Shown in pieces: positions 1 to 6,086 of a DNA stretch of 18,507 nucleotides; position 1 is the first letter of the stretch; each line of letters begins with the position of its first letter. The notes under the pieces were generated by a model. It was given only the letters and a program-made list of their open reading frames with translations. It had not been told where the DNA came from and did not search any database. This DNA comes from Candidatus Aenigmatarchaeota archaeon (lineage in GTDB: Archaea > Aenigmatarchaeota > Aenigmatarchaeia > QMZP01), in NCBI GenBank assembly GCA_030672315.1, contig DAOVGQ010000047.1:1-18507 (forward strand), given 5' to 3'. Both the position numbers and the translations under genes were made by a program.

Positions 1-1048
1 GGAGCTGGCCAGGACTAAATATAACAAGGCCACCCAGGCCCATATAGGAAGGCTCAAGGCCAAGCTGGCCAGGCTGAGGGAGCAGCGCCAGCGGACTGGC
101 ATGAGGAGCGCGGGCCTTGGGTATGGGATAAAGAAGGAGGGCGACGCGACAGTTGTCCTTGTCGGCTTTCCCTCTGTGGGAAAGTCCACTCTGCTCAACA
201 GAATAAGCAATGCAGAATCCAGGGTCGGGGAATATGACTTCACCACCCTCAACATCGTTCCTGGGGTGATGGAGCTCCACGGGGCCAGGATTCATGTCCT
301 GGACATGCCTGGTGTTGTGGAGGGCGCATCCCAGGGAAAAGGTCGTGGGCGCGAGGTCCTCTCGGTTGTCAGGAACGCAGACCTCGTTGTTATTATTCTT
401 GATGCAGACATGCCAGAGCACCTGGACATAATAAGGAGGGAACTGCATGATGCTGGATTCAGGCTTGACCAGGAGAGGCCAGATGTCAGGATAACCAAGA
501 GGTCCGAGGGGGGCCTTGACATCGGCTCGGCTGTGAGGCTCACCAAAATCACCAGGGATATGGTAAGGGAGGCCCTCCAGGAGTTCAAGATATTCAATGC
601 CGAGGTGGTGATAAGACAGGATGTGAGCATGGAGCAGCTCACTGACTGCATACTGGGGAACAGGGCCTACATACCCAGCCTGGTGGTGGTCAACAAGGTT
701 GACAGGGTCCCTGAGGAAGGCCTGAAATGGCTGAAGGAGAAATGTGGTGACTGCATCCTCGTTTCTGCTGAGCACGGAACCGGGATAGGGAAGTTCAGGG
801 AGGCCGTCTGGAGGAAGCTCAGCCTGATGAGGATATTCATGAAGAAGCCTGGCAGGCAGCCTGACATGAAGGAGCCCATAATTGTCAGGAAGGGTGCGAC
901 CATCAGGGATGCGGCCGAGAAGATTCACAGGTCCTGGGGCAGGGCACATTTCGCCAGGGTCTGGGGCTCGAGCAGGTTCCCTGGCCAGAGGCTTGGTCTT
1001 GACTACGCCCTCAGGGACGGGGATGTTGTGGAGATTCACACAGAATAG
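1..1048 (+). CDS. DRG-family (OBG-like) GTPase with C-terminal TGS domain, 5' end missing
   Basis: This is a translation-associated GTPase of the archaeal DRG family, probably acting in the cytoplasm on ribosomes. The reading frame is open from base 2 without a start. The visible N-terminus (ELARTKYNKATQAHIG, then a K/R-rich helix) is the typical DRG region before the G domain, so about 20 residues lie outside the window and the internal ATG at 101 is not the real start. G motifs are visible: G1 GFPSVGKST, G3 DMPG followed by VVEGA, G4 NKVD and G5 SAEHG. The C-terminal segment from about PIIVRKGAT to DGDVVEIHTE is a TGS domain. About 348 residues are visible, against roughly 365-370 for the family. 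The family assignment is firm; the exact cellular role is inferred from the family. Confidence 0.95.
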   Translation, partial: ELARTKYNKATQAHIGRLKAKLARLREQRQRTGMRSAGLGYGIKKEGDATVVLVGFPSVGKSTLLNRISNAESRVGEYDFTTLNIVPGVMELHGARIHVLDMPGVVEGASQGKGRGREVLSVVRNADLVVIILDADMPEHLDIIRRELHDAGFRLDQERPDVRITKRSEGGLDIGSAVRLTKITRDMVREALQEFKIFNAEVVIRQDVSMEQLTDCILGNRAYIPSLVVVNKVDRVPEEGLKWLKEKCGDCILVSAEHGTGIGKFREAVWRKLSLMRIFMKKPGRQPDMKEPIIVRKGATIRDAAEKIHRSWGRAHFARVWGSSRFPGQRLGLDYALRDGDVVEIHTE

Positions 1049-1074
1049 CATAACAGGGATTCTGCAGCCGCAAC

Positions 1075-1100
1075 TTTTATAATATTGCGGGGTAAATATT
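1075..1100 (+). promoter_or_regulatory. TATA-like promoter region for the small gene at 1120
   Basis: Two TATA-like stretches sit here: TTTTATAATATT at 1075-1086 and TAAATATT at 1093-1100. The second is centred about 24 nt before the ATG at 1120 and would give a leaderless mRNA; the first would give a short leader. No Shine-Dalgarno sequence is visible before the ATG. This is pattern-based and not proven. Confidence 0.45.
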
Positions 1101-1119
1101 ATAGTATACGAGTGTTTAT

Positions 1120-1374
1120 ATGTCAGCTGATACAGACGAACCACCTGATGATGGAAAAAGCAAAGTCAATATTCTTCACGAATTAAACTACACAGGATAT
1201 ATGTTCAAAGATTTATGGAACACTAAGAGAAGAACAATCGCGGCAAATCCCGATGAATTCGAGATTCTGAAGAAGGACTATAACAGCCAGCTGCACGAGC
1301 TGCACGAACACCTCTTCAACCATCTCGGCGGTCTAAAGAAACTGGATATCTATGGCGCGTTCAAAGATGAATAG
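1120..1374 (+). CDS. Small hypothetical protein, 84 aa
   Basis: I do not recognise this protein. It has an acidic N-terminus (SADTDEPPDD), then a largely helical, charged body with a histidine-rich patch (LHELHEHLFNHLGG) and no membrane segment. Its codons are more AT-rich (AAA, AGA, AAT) than those of its neighbours, which prefer AGG, AAG and CTG. This could reflect acquisition from elsewhere or simply a short, weakly expressed gene. It has its own TATA-like region upstream, no Shine-Dalgarno sequence, and lies 42 nt before the VIT-like gene on the same strand. A coding role is supported by a clean ATG-to-stop frame that fills the gap between two real genes, but function is unknown. Confidence 0.6.
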   Translation: MSADTDEPPDDGKSKVNILHELNYTGYMFKDLWNTKRRTIAANPDEFEILKKDYNSQLHELHEHLFNHLGGLKKLDIYGAFKDE

Positions 1375-1388
1375 CAACGACTTAAAGG

Positions 1389-1396
1389 ATTTTAAG
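1389..1396 (+). promoter_or_regulatory. TATA box for the VIT-like gene
   Basis: ATTTTAAG is centred about 25 nt upstream of the ATG at 1417. There is no Shine-Dalgarno motif in between, so a leaderless transcript starting at or near the ATG is likely. Confidence 0.5.
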
Positions 1397-1416
1397 CCGT
1401 CCATGCAATATAAAGC

Positions 1417-1920
1417 ATGTTCTTCAGGAGGATTATCGGTGCCCCGGGCATGACATTTGGTGTCATGGATGGTGTTATCACGGTCCTGGGCGTGCTGGCC
1501 GGGCTCTATATTCTGGGTGACAGGACTGTAGTGATAGCAGGCATGCTGATTGCAGGCATGGCGGACTCCCTTGCCAATGCCGCAGGTATCCACGTGAGCC
1601 AGGAGACCGAGGGAGAGCACAGCCGAAGGGAGGTCATGATGTCCACTATCATGGCATTTCTCTCGACCTTTGTTGTTACCCTGATTCTGGTCCTGCCGCA
1701 TGCATTCCTGGGGCTCTATGCAGCCTCCCTGGCAAGCATGGCCCTTGGCCTTACCATGATACTCGGAACGGGGTTCTTTGTGGGAAAGAAGCTCGGAAAG
1801 GGCAGTAAGAAAACAGGCAAGATAATGCTCGAATACATGGTGATGGCCCTGGTGGTTATAGGGATTTCCTCGCTGATAGGCCTGTTTGTCAGGGACCTGC
1901 TCGGTGTGGTCTATGTTTGA
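1417..1920 (+). CDS. VIT1/CCC1-like (TIGR00267-type) membrane protein
   Basis: This is a 167-residue integral membrane protein resembling the VIT1/CCC1 iron/manganese transporter superfamily, most like the short archaeal TIGR00267 group. The N-terminal stretch GAPGMTFGVMDGVITVLGVLAGL matches the conserved VIT start (G-x-x-D-G-x-x-T-x-x-G). It is followed by GMADSLANAAGIHVSQETE, the equivalent of the VIT segment with conserved small residues and an acidic end, then two or three further membrane helices up to residue 165. Metal transport is known for relatives; substrate and direction cannot be read here. The next gene starts inside its stop codon region (ATGTTTGA), so the two are translationally coupled. 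Confidence 0.8.
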   Translation: MFFRRIIGAPGMTFGVMDGVITVLGVLAGLYILGDRTVVIAGMLIAGMADSLANAAGIHVSQETEGEHSRREVMMSTIMAFLSTFVVTLILVLPHAFLGLYAASLASMALGLTMILGTGFFVGKKLGKGSKKTGKIMLEYMVMALVVIGISSLIGLFVRDLLGVVYV

Positions 1921-2311
1921 ATACCTGCTTTTCCTGCTGGTGATGCTGATTCTGTTTGCAGGCCTGTTGCTCCTCTACAGGAGGCTCTGGTTAAAATATG
2001 AGCAGCTCAAGCTCGACCTCCAGGAGGCCCTGTTCCAGAAGAAGAGCCTCTCGAGTAAGTATGGAAAGATGACCGAGCAGTTCATCCCCTTCCTGGAGAG
2101 CTACCCCTATGACGAGCAGAACTTCAGGTTCATGGGCTCCCCCATTGACGGGGTGCAGTTCGAGCCAGACAAGGTCATCCTGGTGGAGTTCAAGACAGCA
2201 GGCTCAGGCCTCACCAAGAGGCAGAAGGAAATTAAGAGGTTGGTTGAGAAAGGCAGGGTGGAGTTCCAGGAGTTCAGGCTGCCTGCCCGGGCCAAGGAGG
2301 GGGAGGGTTAG
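1913..2311 (+). CDS. Membrane-anchored Holliday-junction-resolvase-like nuclease (Endonuc_Holl family)
   Basis: The protein has 132 residues from the ATG at 1913, which overlaps the upstream stop by 8 nt. An upstream in-frame ATG at 1886 is less likely because it would lie deep in the VIT-like gene. The N-terminus is one hydrophobic helix (about residues 3-22, ending in YRRLWLKYEQ), then a charged helical linker. The C-terminal domain reads FRFMGSPIDGVQF, then VILVEFKTAGSGLTKRQKEI. This matches the Endonuc_Holl family and carries the D...(D/E)xK pattern of PD-(D/E)XK nucleases (D in SPIDG, E and K in EFK). A nuclease acting at the membrane face is inferred; activity has not been shown for this protein. 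It converges on the HerA-like gene. Confidence 0.75.
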   Translation: MFEYLLFLLVMLILFAGLLLLYRRLWLKYEQLKLDLQEALFQKKSLSSKYGKMTEQFIPFLESYPYDEQNFRFMGSPIDGVQFEPDKVILVEFKTAGSGLTKRQKEIKRLVEKGRVEFQEFRLPARAKEGEG

Positions 2312-2358
2312 AAACAAGTCAATCCTGCAAGTATTTACCTCGGCATATGATATAAATG

Positions 2359-3654
2359 CTATACATCGTCGAAGATGCCCCTTTCCTTGATGGCCTTGGG
2401 GGAGCCCCCCGCGTGCCAGGAGAGCCTCGGCCTTACCTGGATTGGAAAGATTCTCTCTGAATTGTCATCCAGGATTACAGCCGCGCCCTTGGTCTTGGGG
2501 AGCTGGTTGATGTAGGTCTGGATGTCCTCCTTGGCATAGCTCTGCATGATTCCCTGAAGGGCATTGATGTCGGCCTCTGATGTCAGCCTGTGGGACAGGA
2601 CCAGGTCAGACTGGGCAAGCACGTCGGGATGCAGCTTGTTGGGTATCTGGGTTATAAGGAGAAGGGATATTCCAGGTTCACGGCCTTCCTTGACCAGGGA
2701 GAGCATGGGTTCGGTGGCGGCTGTGATGCCCTCTGAGGGAACGAATTGGTGGGCCTCGTCCACCATTATCCATACCATGGGGACGGACTTCTTCTTTTCC
2801 CCGGTAATCACCTCGAGCTCCTCTGCCTTCCTGGCCATGAGGCGGGCCTGGAAGACCTTCCTGGCAAAGAGGCCTATCACCATGGAGCGAACCGACCAGC
2901 CGGCCCCGGAACGCACGTAGTGGGAGATGTCTATCACAGATATCCTGCCGGGTGAAAAGAATTTCTCGACCGGGGTTCCCTCTTTCTCAAAGATTCCCCA
3001 GCCCTCTGCCGACATGAACCTCGAGATAAGGGCGTCCTTGACCTTCTTGTCTGACTTGGTGTCCTCCCCTATTGTCTTGATGATGTCTTGGATGGAGTAG
3101 GCCTGCCCGGATTTCTGGAGCTTCTTGATAACCCTCTCTGTGAGGAGGCCATAGTCGTCCATGGGACCGAAGGCAAAGCTTACAATCCAGTCAGTGGAGC
3201 TTATCTCGCTGCAGGGAAGGGTGAAGGGAGAATCGAAATCGATTCCTGCCTTTCTGTATTTTTCAACAAAGCCCTTGGGTATGAAGAACTGCATGTCCAT
3301 GGCCTGGGGCTTGAGGCCCCACTGATCAAGGAGCTCGCGGTCCTTCTCATTGGGCCTCTTCATGGACCAGTAGATGCCCATGGTATCAATCATGAGGACA
3401 GAGAGGTTCTGCTTGATTTCCTGGGGGAGCAGGGTCATCTCCTCGGCAATGACGCCGCTTGAGTACGATTTTCCTGAACCCCTCTTGCCGCACACAAGGA
3501 CAATATGAGGCCTGCTCACATCCATGTAGACGGGGTTTGTCAGGTGGGCATCCTCGCCCTCGCCGACTATGTGCTTTCCTATAAAGACTGTTCCCTTCTC
3601 CCCAAACCTCTCGAGGTCTGTTCTGTCCCTTCCCACTATGATTTTCTCGACCAT
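2359..3654 (-). CDS. HerA/DUF87-family P-loop ATPase
   Basis: This is a 431-residue hexameric-translocase-type ATPase. Walker A is GKRGSGKS at about residues 56-63, and Walker B is VWIMVDEAH (hydrophobic run then DE) at about 290-300, followed by LLLITQIPNKL and SDLVLSHRL, typical of HerA/VirB4-type motors. The first 50 residues form a short beta-rich module in place of a long HAS barrel. ATG 3654 is preferred over an upstream TTG (3666) because a strong TATA box lies 29 nt upstream and no Shine-Dalgarno sequence is present. Canonical HerA works with the nuclease NurA in end resection, but no NurA is next door, so this may be a HerA-like paralogue rather than HerA itself. Confidence 0.85.
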   Translation of the reverse strand: MVEKIIVGRDRTDLERFGEKGTVFIGKHIVGEGEDAHLTNPVYMDVSRPHIVLVCGKRGSGKSYSSGVIAEEMTLLPQEIKQNLSVLMIDTMGIYWSMKRPNEKDRELLDQWGLKPQAMDMQFFIPKGFVEKYRKAGIDFDSPFTLPCSEISSTDWIVSFAFGPMDDYGLLTERVIKKLQKSGQAYSIQDIIKTIGEDTKSDKKVKDALISRFMSAEGWGIFEKEGTPVEKFFSPGRISVIDISHYVRSGAGWSVRSMVIGLFARKVFQARLMARKAEELEVITGEKKKSVPMVWIMVDEAHQFVPSEGITAATEPMLSLVKEGREPGISLLLITQIPNKLHPDVLAQSDLVLSHRLTSEADINALQGIMQSYAKEDIQTYINQLPKTKGAAVILDDNSERIFPIQVRPRLSWHAGGSPKAIKERGIFDDV

Positions 3655-3678
3655 GCAAACTACCAAAACAAGGCGCTG

Positions 3679-3690
3679 TTTTATATATAG
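3679..3690 (-). promoter_or_regulatory. TATA box of the HerA-like gene
   Basis: On the minus strand the sequence reads CTATATATAAAA, centred about 29 nt upstream of the ATG at 3654. This fits archaeal TATA geometry and a leaderless mRNA. The divergent promoter for the plus-strand pair lies just beyond it. Confidence 0.7.
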
Positions 3691-3694
3691 AAGT

Positions 3695-3706
3695 TTAATT
3701 ATAATA
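3695..3706 (+). promoter_or_regulatory. TATA-like box for the two small plus-strand genes
   Basis: TTATAATAAATC sits about 38 nt before the ATG at 3739, leaving room for a short leader with the Shine-Dalgarno GAGGTGA (3728-3734). Confidence 0.5.
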
Positions 3707-3738
3707 AATCCATTTAGTAATGATGTTGAGGTGATTTG

Positions 3739-3924
3739 ATGGGAATCGTTGAGGAGATACTCAAGAACAGGGAAGAGATGATTGAGAAGTTTCTGGACGT
3801 CCTGAGCGGGAAAGAGGCCACTGCCAAGGTCAACCTTGACGGTGTGCAGTTCAACATCGGGAAGTCCAAGGTAAGGCTTGAAGGAGAGATTAGCTTCACT
3901 GTTATACCTGGAAAGAAGAAGTAA
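3739..3924 (+). CDS. Small conserved-looking hypothetical protein, 61 aa
   Basis: The start at ATG 3739 follows a strong ribosome binding site, GAGGTGA, by 4 nt, so translation from here is well supported. The protein begins with an amphipathic helix (VEEILKNREEMIEKFLDVLSG), then alternating beta-type segments (ATAKVNLDGVQFNI, SKVRLEGEISFTVIP) and a lysine-rich end. I recognise no named family. It is followed after 21 nt by a second small gene whose N-terminus has a similar layout (ELIEKFF), so the two may share a fold or act together. Confidence 0.7.
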   Translation: MGIVEEILKNREEMIEKFLDVLSGKEATAKVNLDGVQFNIGKSKVRLEGEISFTVIPGKKK

Positions 3925-3945
3925 CTTTTTCTGGTGAAGGCTGCC

Positions 3946-4212
3946 ATGGACCCCAAGCGAAAGGAATTGATAGAGAAGTTTTTCAGAAAGGCCAGAATCG
4001 TTATCATGATTGACGATTCTCCTGTGGTGGAGGTTGGCTACAAGAAGGGTGTTTTCACGATTGATGTCAAGAACCCCATCCTTCTCATGGGCCTTGGCCT
4101 GGATTTGAAGCTTCTGAGCAGGGACAAGAAGAAATCCGTCATAAGAAAGGCCATCAAGGACATGGGTTTTGGGATAAAGCTCAAGTACGGGCGCCTTGAG
4201 ATTGACCTCTAG
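3946..4212 (+). CDS. Small hypothetical protein, 88 aa
   Basis: ATG 3946 is preferred over GTG 3934 because the GTG lies within a GGTGAAGG stretch that serves well as the Shine-Dalgarno site for the ATG. The protein has an N-terminal helix KRKELIEKFFRKA, then beta-type segments (RIVIMIDDSPVVEVGYKKGVFTIDV, GIKLKYGRLEIDL) around a lysine-rich helix (DKKKSVIRKAIKDM). No family was recognised. The gene is probably co-transcribed with the 61-residue protein before it. Its stop codon overlaps the stop of the convergent pilin-like gene in a shared CTAG. Confidence 0.7.
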   Translation: MDPKRKELIEKFFRKARIVIMIDDSPVVEVGYKKGVFTIDVKNPILLMGLGLDLKLLSRDKKKSVIRKAIKDMGFGIKLKYGRLEIDL

Positions 4213-4766
4213 CGCCAGAGCATGAACCTTAGCTTGGCCACCTTGGAATCAAAAAGGATATACCGCTCGATTGGAATGACTATGGTGCTGTTCTGGAAAC
4301 CCAAAGGGTCGAGGCCTTGAACAAGGTCTGTGTTGTTTGCCCGTGCCTGGGTGTTGTTTAGGTGAAGAACCTGGAAGTAGAACTCATAGGCAGGAATGCC
4401 GAGAATCCTCTTGGAGTGGTCGTAGTCCATCTGGACGAACATTAGTATCTTTGTCTCATTGAGCACATTCTCTTCTGATGCAAGGCCGAGGACATGGACG
4501 TTTGACTCGTTCCAGTACTCGGGGAAGCCCCTGGTCCTTATCATGTTGTCTGCCAGGGTGAGGGCGTTGTTTTCCATGTCATTGAATATCATCTGGTCCT
4601 CGTTCTGTATGGCTGTATATTCCCAGACGAAGAACAGGACTGCCATTATCATGAAGAACACCACCACGGATGCCATGAAATCGAATGACCAGATCTGTGC
4701 CCTCTTATTCGTACAGAAGGGTGCCTGCCTGTGCCCTCTTGTTCGTGTTGAATGGTATACTTTCAT
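4209..4766 (-). CDS. Class III-type pilin-like protein (QIWSFDF variant)
   Basis: This is a 185-residue secreted or pilus-related protein. After a 20-residue leader comes NKRAQIWSFDF, then a 20-residue hydrophobic helix (MASVVVFFMIMAVLFFVW). This resembles archaeal class III signal peptides, which are cut just before the Q; here the usual Glu at +5 is replaced by an SFD pattern. The rest is a soluble extracellular-type domain with conserved-looking aromatic residues and N-x-T sequons. The ATG at 4766 overlaps the previous stop (ATGA), so it is the last gene of a three-gene pilin operon. The leader is unusually long and contains an 18-nt direct repeat (see the repeat entry). Pilin identity is inferred from the signal and context. 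Confidence 0.75.
   Translation of the reverse strand: MKVYHSTRTRGHRQAPFCTNKRAQIWSFDFMASVVVFFMIMAVLFFVWEYTAIQNEDQMIFNDMENNALTLADNMIRTRGFPEYWNESNVHVLGLASEENVLNETKILMFVQMDYDHSKRILGIPAYEFYFQVLHLNNTQARANNTDLVQGLDPLGFQNSTIVIPIERYILFDSKVAKLRFMLWR
4695..4746 (-). repeat. Direct repeat of 18 nt in the leader of the third pilin gene
   Basis: Two near-identical copies (plus-strand CTGTGCCCTCTTATTCGT at 4695-4712 and CTGTGCCCTCTTGTTCGT at 4729-4746) lie 34 nt apart and differ at one base. On the coding strand they read in two different frames, giving TRTRGHR and then TNKRAQ. A further 15 identical bases (GCCTGCCTGTGCCCT) occur at 4723-4737 and again at 5178-5192, in front of the next pilin gene. Confidence 0.8.
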
Positions 4767-5155
4767 GCTGCCTCCATGATTATTATTTCTCCGTTCTGGT
4801 TAAGTATACGATTTGTTCCCTTGACAACCTCCCCGGTAACGTTGTCTGTCAGGATATACCGCACATAGGTGCTGCCATCCACCCTGAGTATCACCTCGTT
4901 GGAGCTTATGTCTATGGTGTAGTCGAGGCGGAGTATCCGCTCCGGCATGGTGACATTCATGGAAAAGCCGTCGCCCTCGAGATATGCTATGTTTATCTTG
5001 TCAGCCACCTGCCGGAGTATTTTATTGGATTCCAGGTCAACCTGGGCCTGGGATATGGCATGGCTCCTGTGCACGCTTACCACCAAGGCAAATCCAACTG
5101 CCACCAGGAACAGCATAAAAAGTATCATAAACTCCATGCTGGCCTGGGCCTTCAT
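4763..5155 (-). CDS. Class III signal peptide pilin-like protein
   Basis: The protein has 130 residues from ATG 5155 and begins MKAQASMEF then a long hydrophobic helix (MILFMLFLVAVGFALVV). This is the class III archaeal type IV pilin signal: a very short leader, cleavage before Q and Glu at +5, processed in relatives by an EppA/FlaK-type peptidase. The helix is followed by a soluble domain rich in beta-type segments (ILRLDYTIDISSNEVILRVDGSTYVRYILTDNVTG). An in-frame ATG at 5173 would add MRTLKG; neither start has a strong Shine-Dalgarno sequence, and 5155 is chosen by family leader length. Its stop overlaps the start of the next pilin gene. Confidence 0.8.
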   Translation of the reverse strand: MKAQASMEFMILFMLFLVAVGFALVVSVHRSHAISQAQVDLESNKILRQVADKINIAYLEGDGFSMNVTMPERILRLDYTIDISSNEVILRVDGSTYVRYILTDNVTGEVVKGTNRILNQNGEIIIMEAA

Positions 5156-5207
5156 GCCCTTTAGGGTGCGCATGGGGGCCTGCCTGTGCCCTTTGGGGGG
5201 GGCCTTC

Positions 5208-5621
5208 CTAGAAGGTGCGGTTGATCTCGACATAGGTATCGTGGGATATGATGTCAAAATAATAGTATCCTTCATTGACAGGTATGTTGTCCTCGCCCTG
5301 AAGCTCTGCAGTAGAGGTATACCACACCTCGGATTCCAGGGAGCCTGTCAGCATGTGGAATATTATTGTCTTGTTTACAATGCTCACATTGGTTACGCCG
5401 TCAGGGATGTAGACCTTTATGTTTATCTTTGCAGGGAAGCCCTGGGAGTGAACCAGGCTGGCGGCATCAGCTATATGCTTGGCCGCGTTTCTTGTATAGG
5501 AGAGTGATAGCTCCTGAGAGGTCTGCTGCTGGATGGTCACGATGTAGACCCATATAGGAATCATGAACATCATGACCATGCCTGCTATGACAAAGTATTC
5601 AATTGCTGCCTGAGCTTTCAT
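5208..5621 (-). CDS. Class III signal peptide pilin-like protein, first gene of the pilin operon
   Basis: The protein has 137 residues from ATG 5621. It begins MKAQAAIEYFVIAGMVMMFMIPIWVYIV: a class III pilin signal (QAAIEY, Glu at +5) merged with the membrane helix that packs the pilus core in relatives. The rest is a soluble domain ending in EINRTF. The start is supported by a T-rich TATA-like element about 25 nt upstream and by the family leader length; an upstream ATG at 5681 would place 20 unrelated residues inside the tRNA-Trp gene. The 3' end of tRNA-Trp is only 37 nt upstream. Major versus minor pilin cannot be told from sequence. Confidence 0.85.
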   Translation of the reverse strand: MKAQAAIEYFVIAGMVMMFMIPIWVYIVTIQQQTSQELSLSYTRNAAKHIADAASLVHSQGFPAKINIKVYIPDGVTNVSIVNKTIIFHMLTGSLESEVWYTSTAELQGEDNIPVNEGYYYFDIISHDTYVEINRTF

Positions 5622-5640
5622 GATAGATAATTGGTTCTGA

Positions 5641-5651
5641 ACAATAAAAAA
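5641..5651 (-). promoter_or_regulatory. T-rich element: likely tRNA-Trp terminator and pilin operon promoter
   Basis: On the minus strand TCTTTTTTATTG follows the tRNA-Trp discriminator base within about 8 nt and ends about 20-30 nt before the pilin ATG at 5621. A T-run is the usual archaeal terminator signal, and TTTTTTATTG also matches the position of a TATA box. One element may serve both roles. Confidence 0.5.
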
Positions 5652-5658
5652 GATGCCA

Positions 5659-5871
5659 TGGGGGCGCCGAGACTTGTCCAAACCTCTTTCATTTGGAAGT
5701 TGCCCCGAGCTGTGCGAGTGGGCAACTCCTTTTGGATTAAACCTTTTCCTGAAAAAGGTTTATCGAACTCGGGTGAACAGGTATCCTTCTATCATCCGGG
5801 AAGTCAAAATACCCATCAAAGCTCCAGATGACAACTGGAGCCTGTCAGGATAGCCACTACCTCACGCCCCC
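5659..5871 (-). tRNA. tRNA-Trp(CCA) with two introns (anticodon loop 37/38 and T-loop)
   Basis: Read on the minus strand from 5871. The acceptor stem is GGGGGCG with CGCCCCC, with unpaired A73 and no encoded CCA. The D-arm is AGGT / TCCT with loop AGTGGCTA (T13·T22 mismatch). The anticodon stem is ACAGG / CCTGT with loop CTCCAGA, anticodon CCA. The variable loop is TCAC, the T-stem CCGAG / CTCGG, and the T-loop TTCGAGT. Exons are 5871-5835, 5782-5763 and 5673-5659, 72 nt in total. Intron 1 (5834-5783, 52 nt) sits at the canonical 37/38 site; its BHB is relaxed. Intron 2 (5762-5674, 89 nt) sits at about 58/59 in the T-loop: central helix GTTC/GGAC, bulges GAT and AAG, and an 11-bp intron helix AAACCTTTTTC / GAAAGAGGTTT. 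A TATA box lies 27 nt upstream. The exact T-loop cut could shift by one or more bases. Confidence 0.88.
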
Positions 5872-6086
5872 GGCAATTGCCCGTCCAATCCGCCTTTTAA
5901 AGAGGACGGGATTGGCATGTACATGCCTGCCTTCCTCGATATGTCCGGGTCAGGAAGGCTATAAGTATTGGTACGTATGGGTTTAAAAGTCTTAAAAACG
6001 GGTTAACCGGATGGGATTTAACTCTTTTGCCAAAGAAGTCCACTTCCAAAATCGCACCGATGCTTAGGATTTTGGTGGTAGTTCAC
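5872..6086. other. Non-coding stretch with several inverted repeats, no gene recognised
   Basis: Beyond the tRNA-Trp promoter this stretch holds a perfect 14-nt palindrome GGCATGTACATGCC (5914-5927), an 8-bp inverted repeat GCCTTCCT / AGGAAGGC around 5927-5960, an AT-rich TTTAAAAGTCTTAAAAACG tract near 5980-5999, and a hairpin CCAAAATC / GATTTTGG just after the roadblock stop (about 6043-6073) that could be a 3'-end structure of that mRNA. I see no open frame with a ribosome binding site, no tRNA T-loop and no complete C/D box pair. A small RNA cannot be excluded. Confidence 0.5.
5895..5902 (-). promoter_or_regulatory. TATA box of tRNA-Trp
   Basis: On the minus strand CTTTAAAA is centred 27 nt upstream of the first base of tRNA-Trp (5871), which is the standard archaeal TATA distance. 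Confidence 0.7.

Noticed and set aside
5783..5834. Possible box C/D guide RNA within the tRNA-Trp anticodon intron, as known in other archaea
   Set aside because: TGATGG and TGATAG resemble C boxes, but no CUGA D box follows and the 52-nt intron is short for a C/D guide.
5631..5853. Overlapping short frames on the plus strand
   Set aside because: They lie wholly across tRNA-Trp and its introns on the opposite strand and have no start signals.
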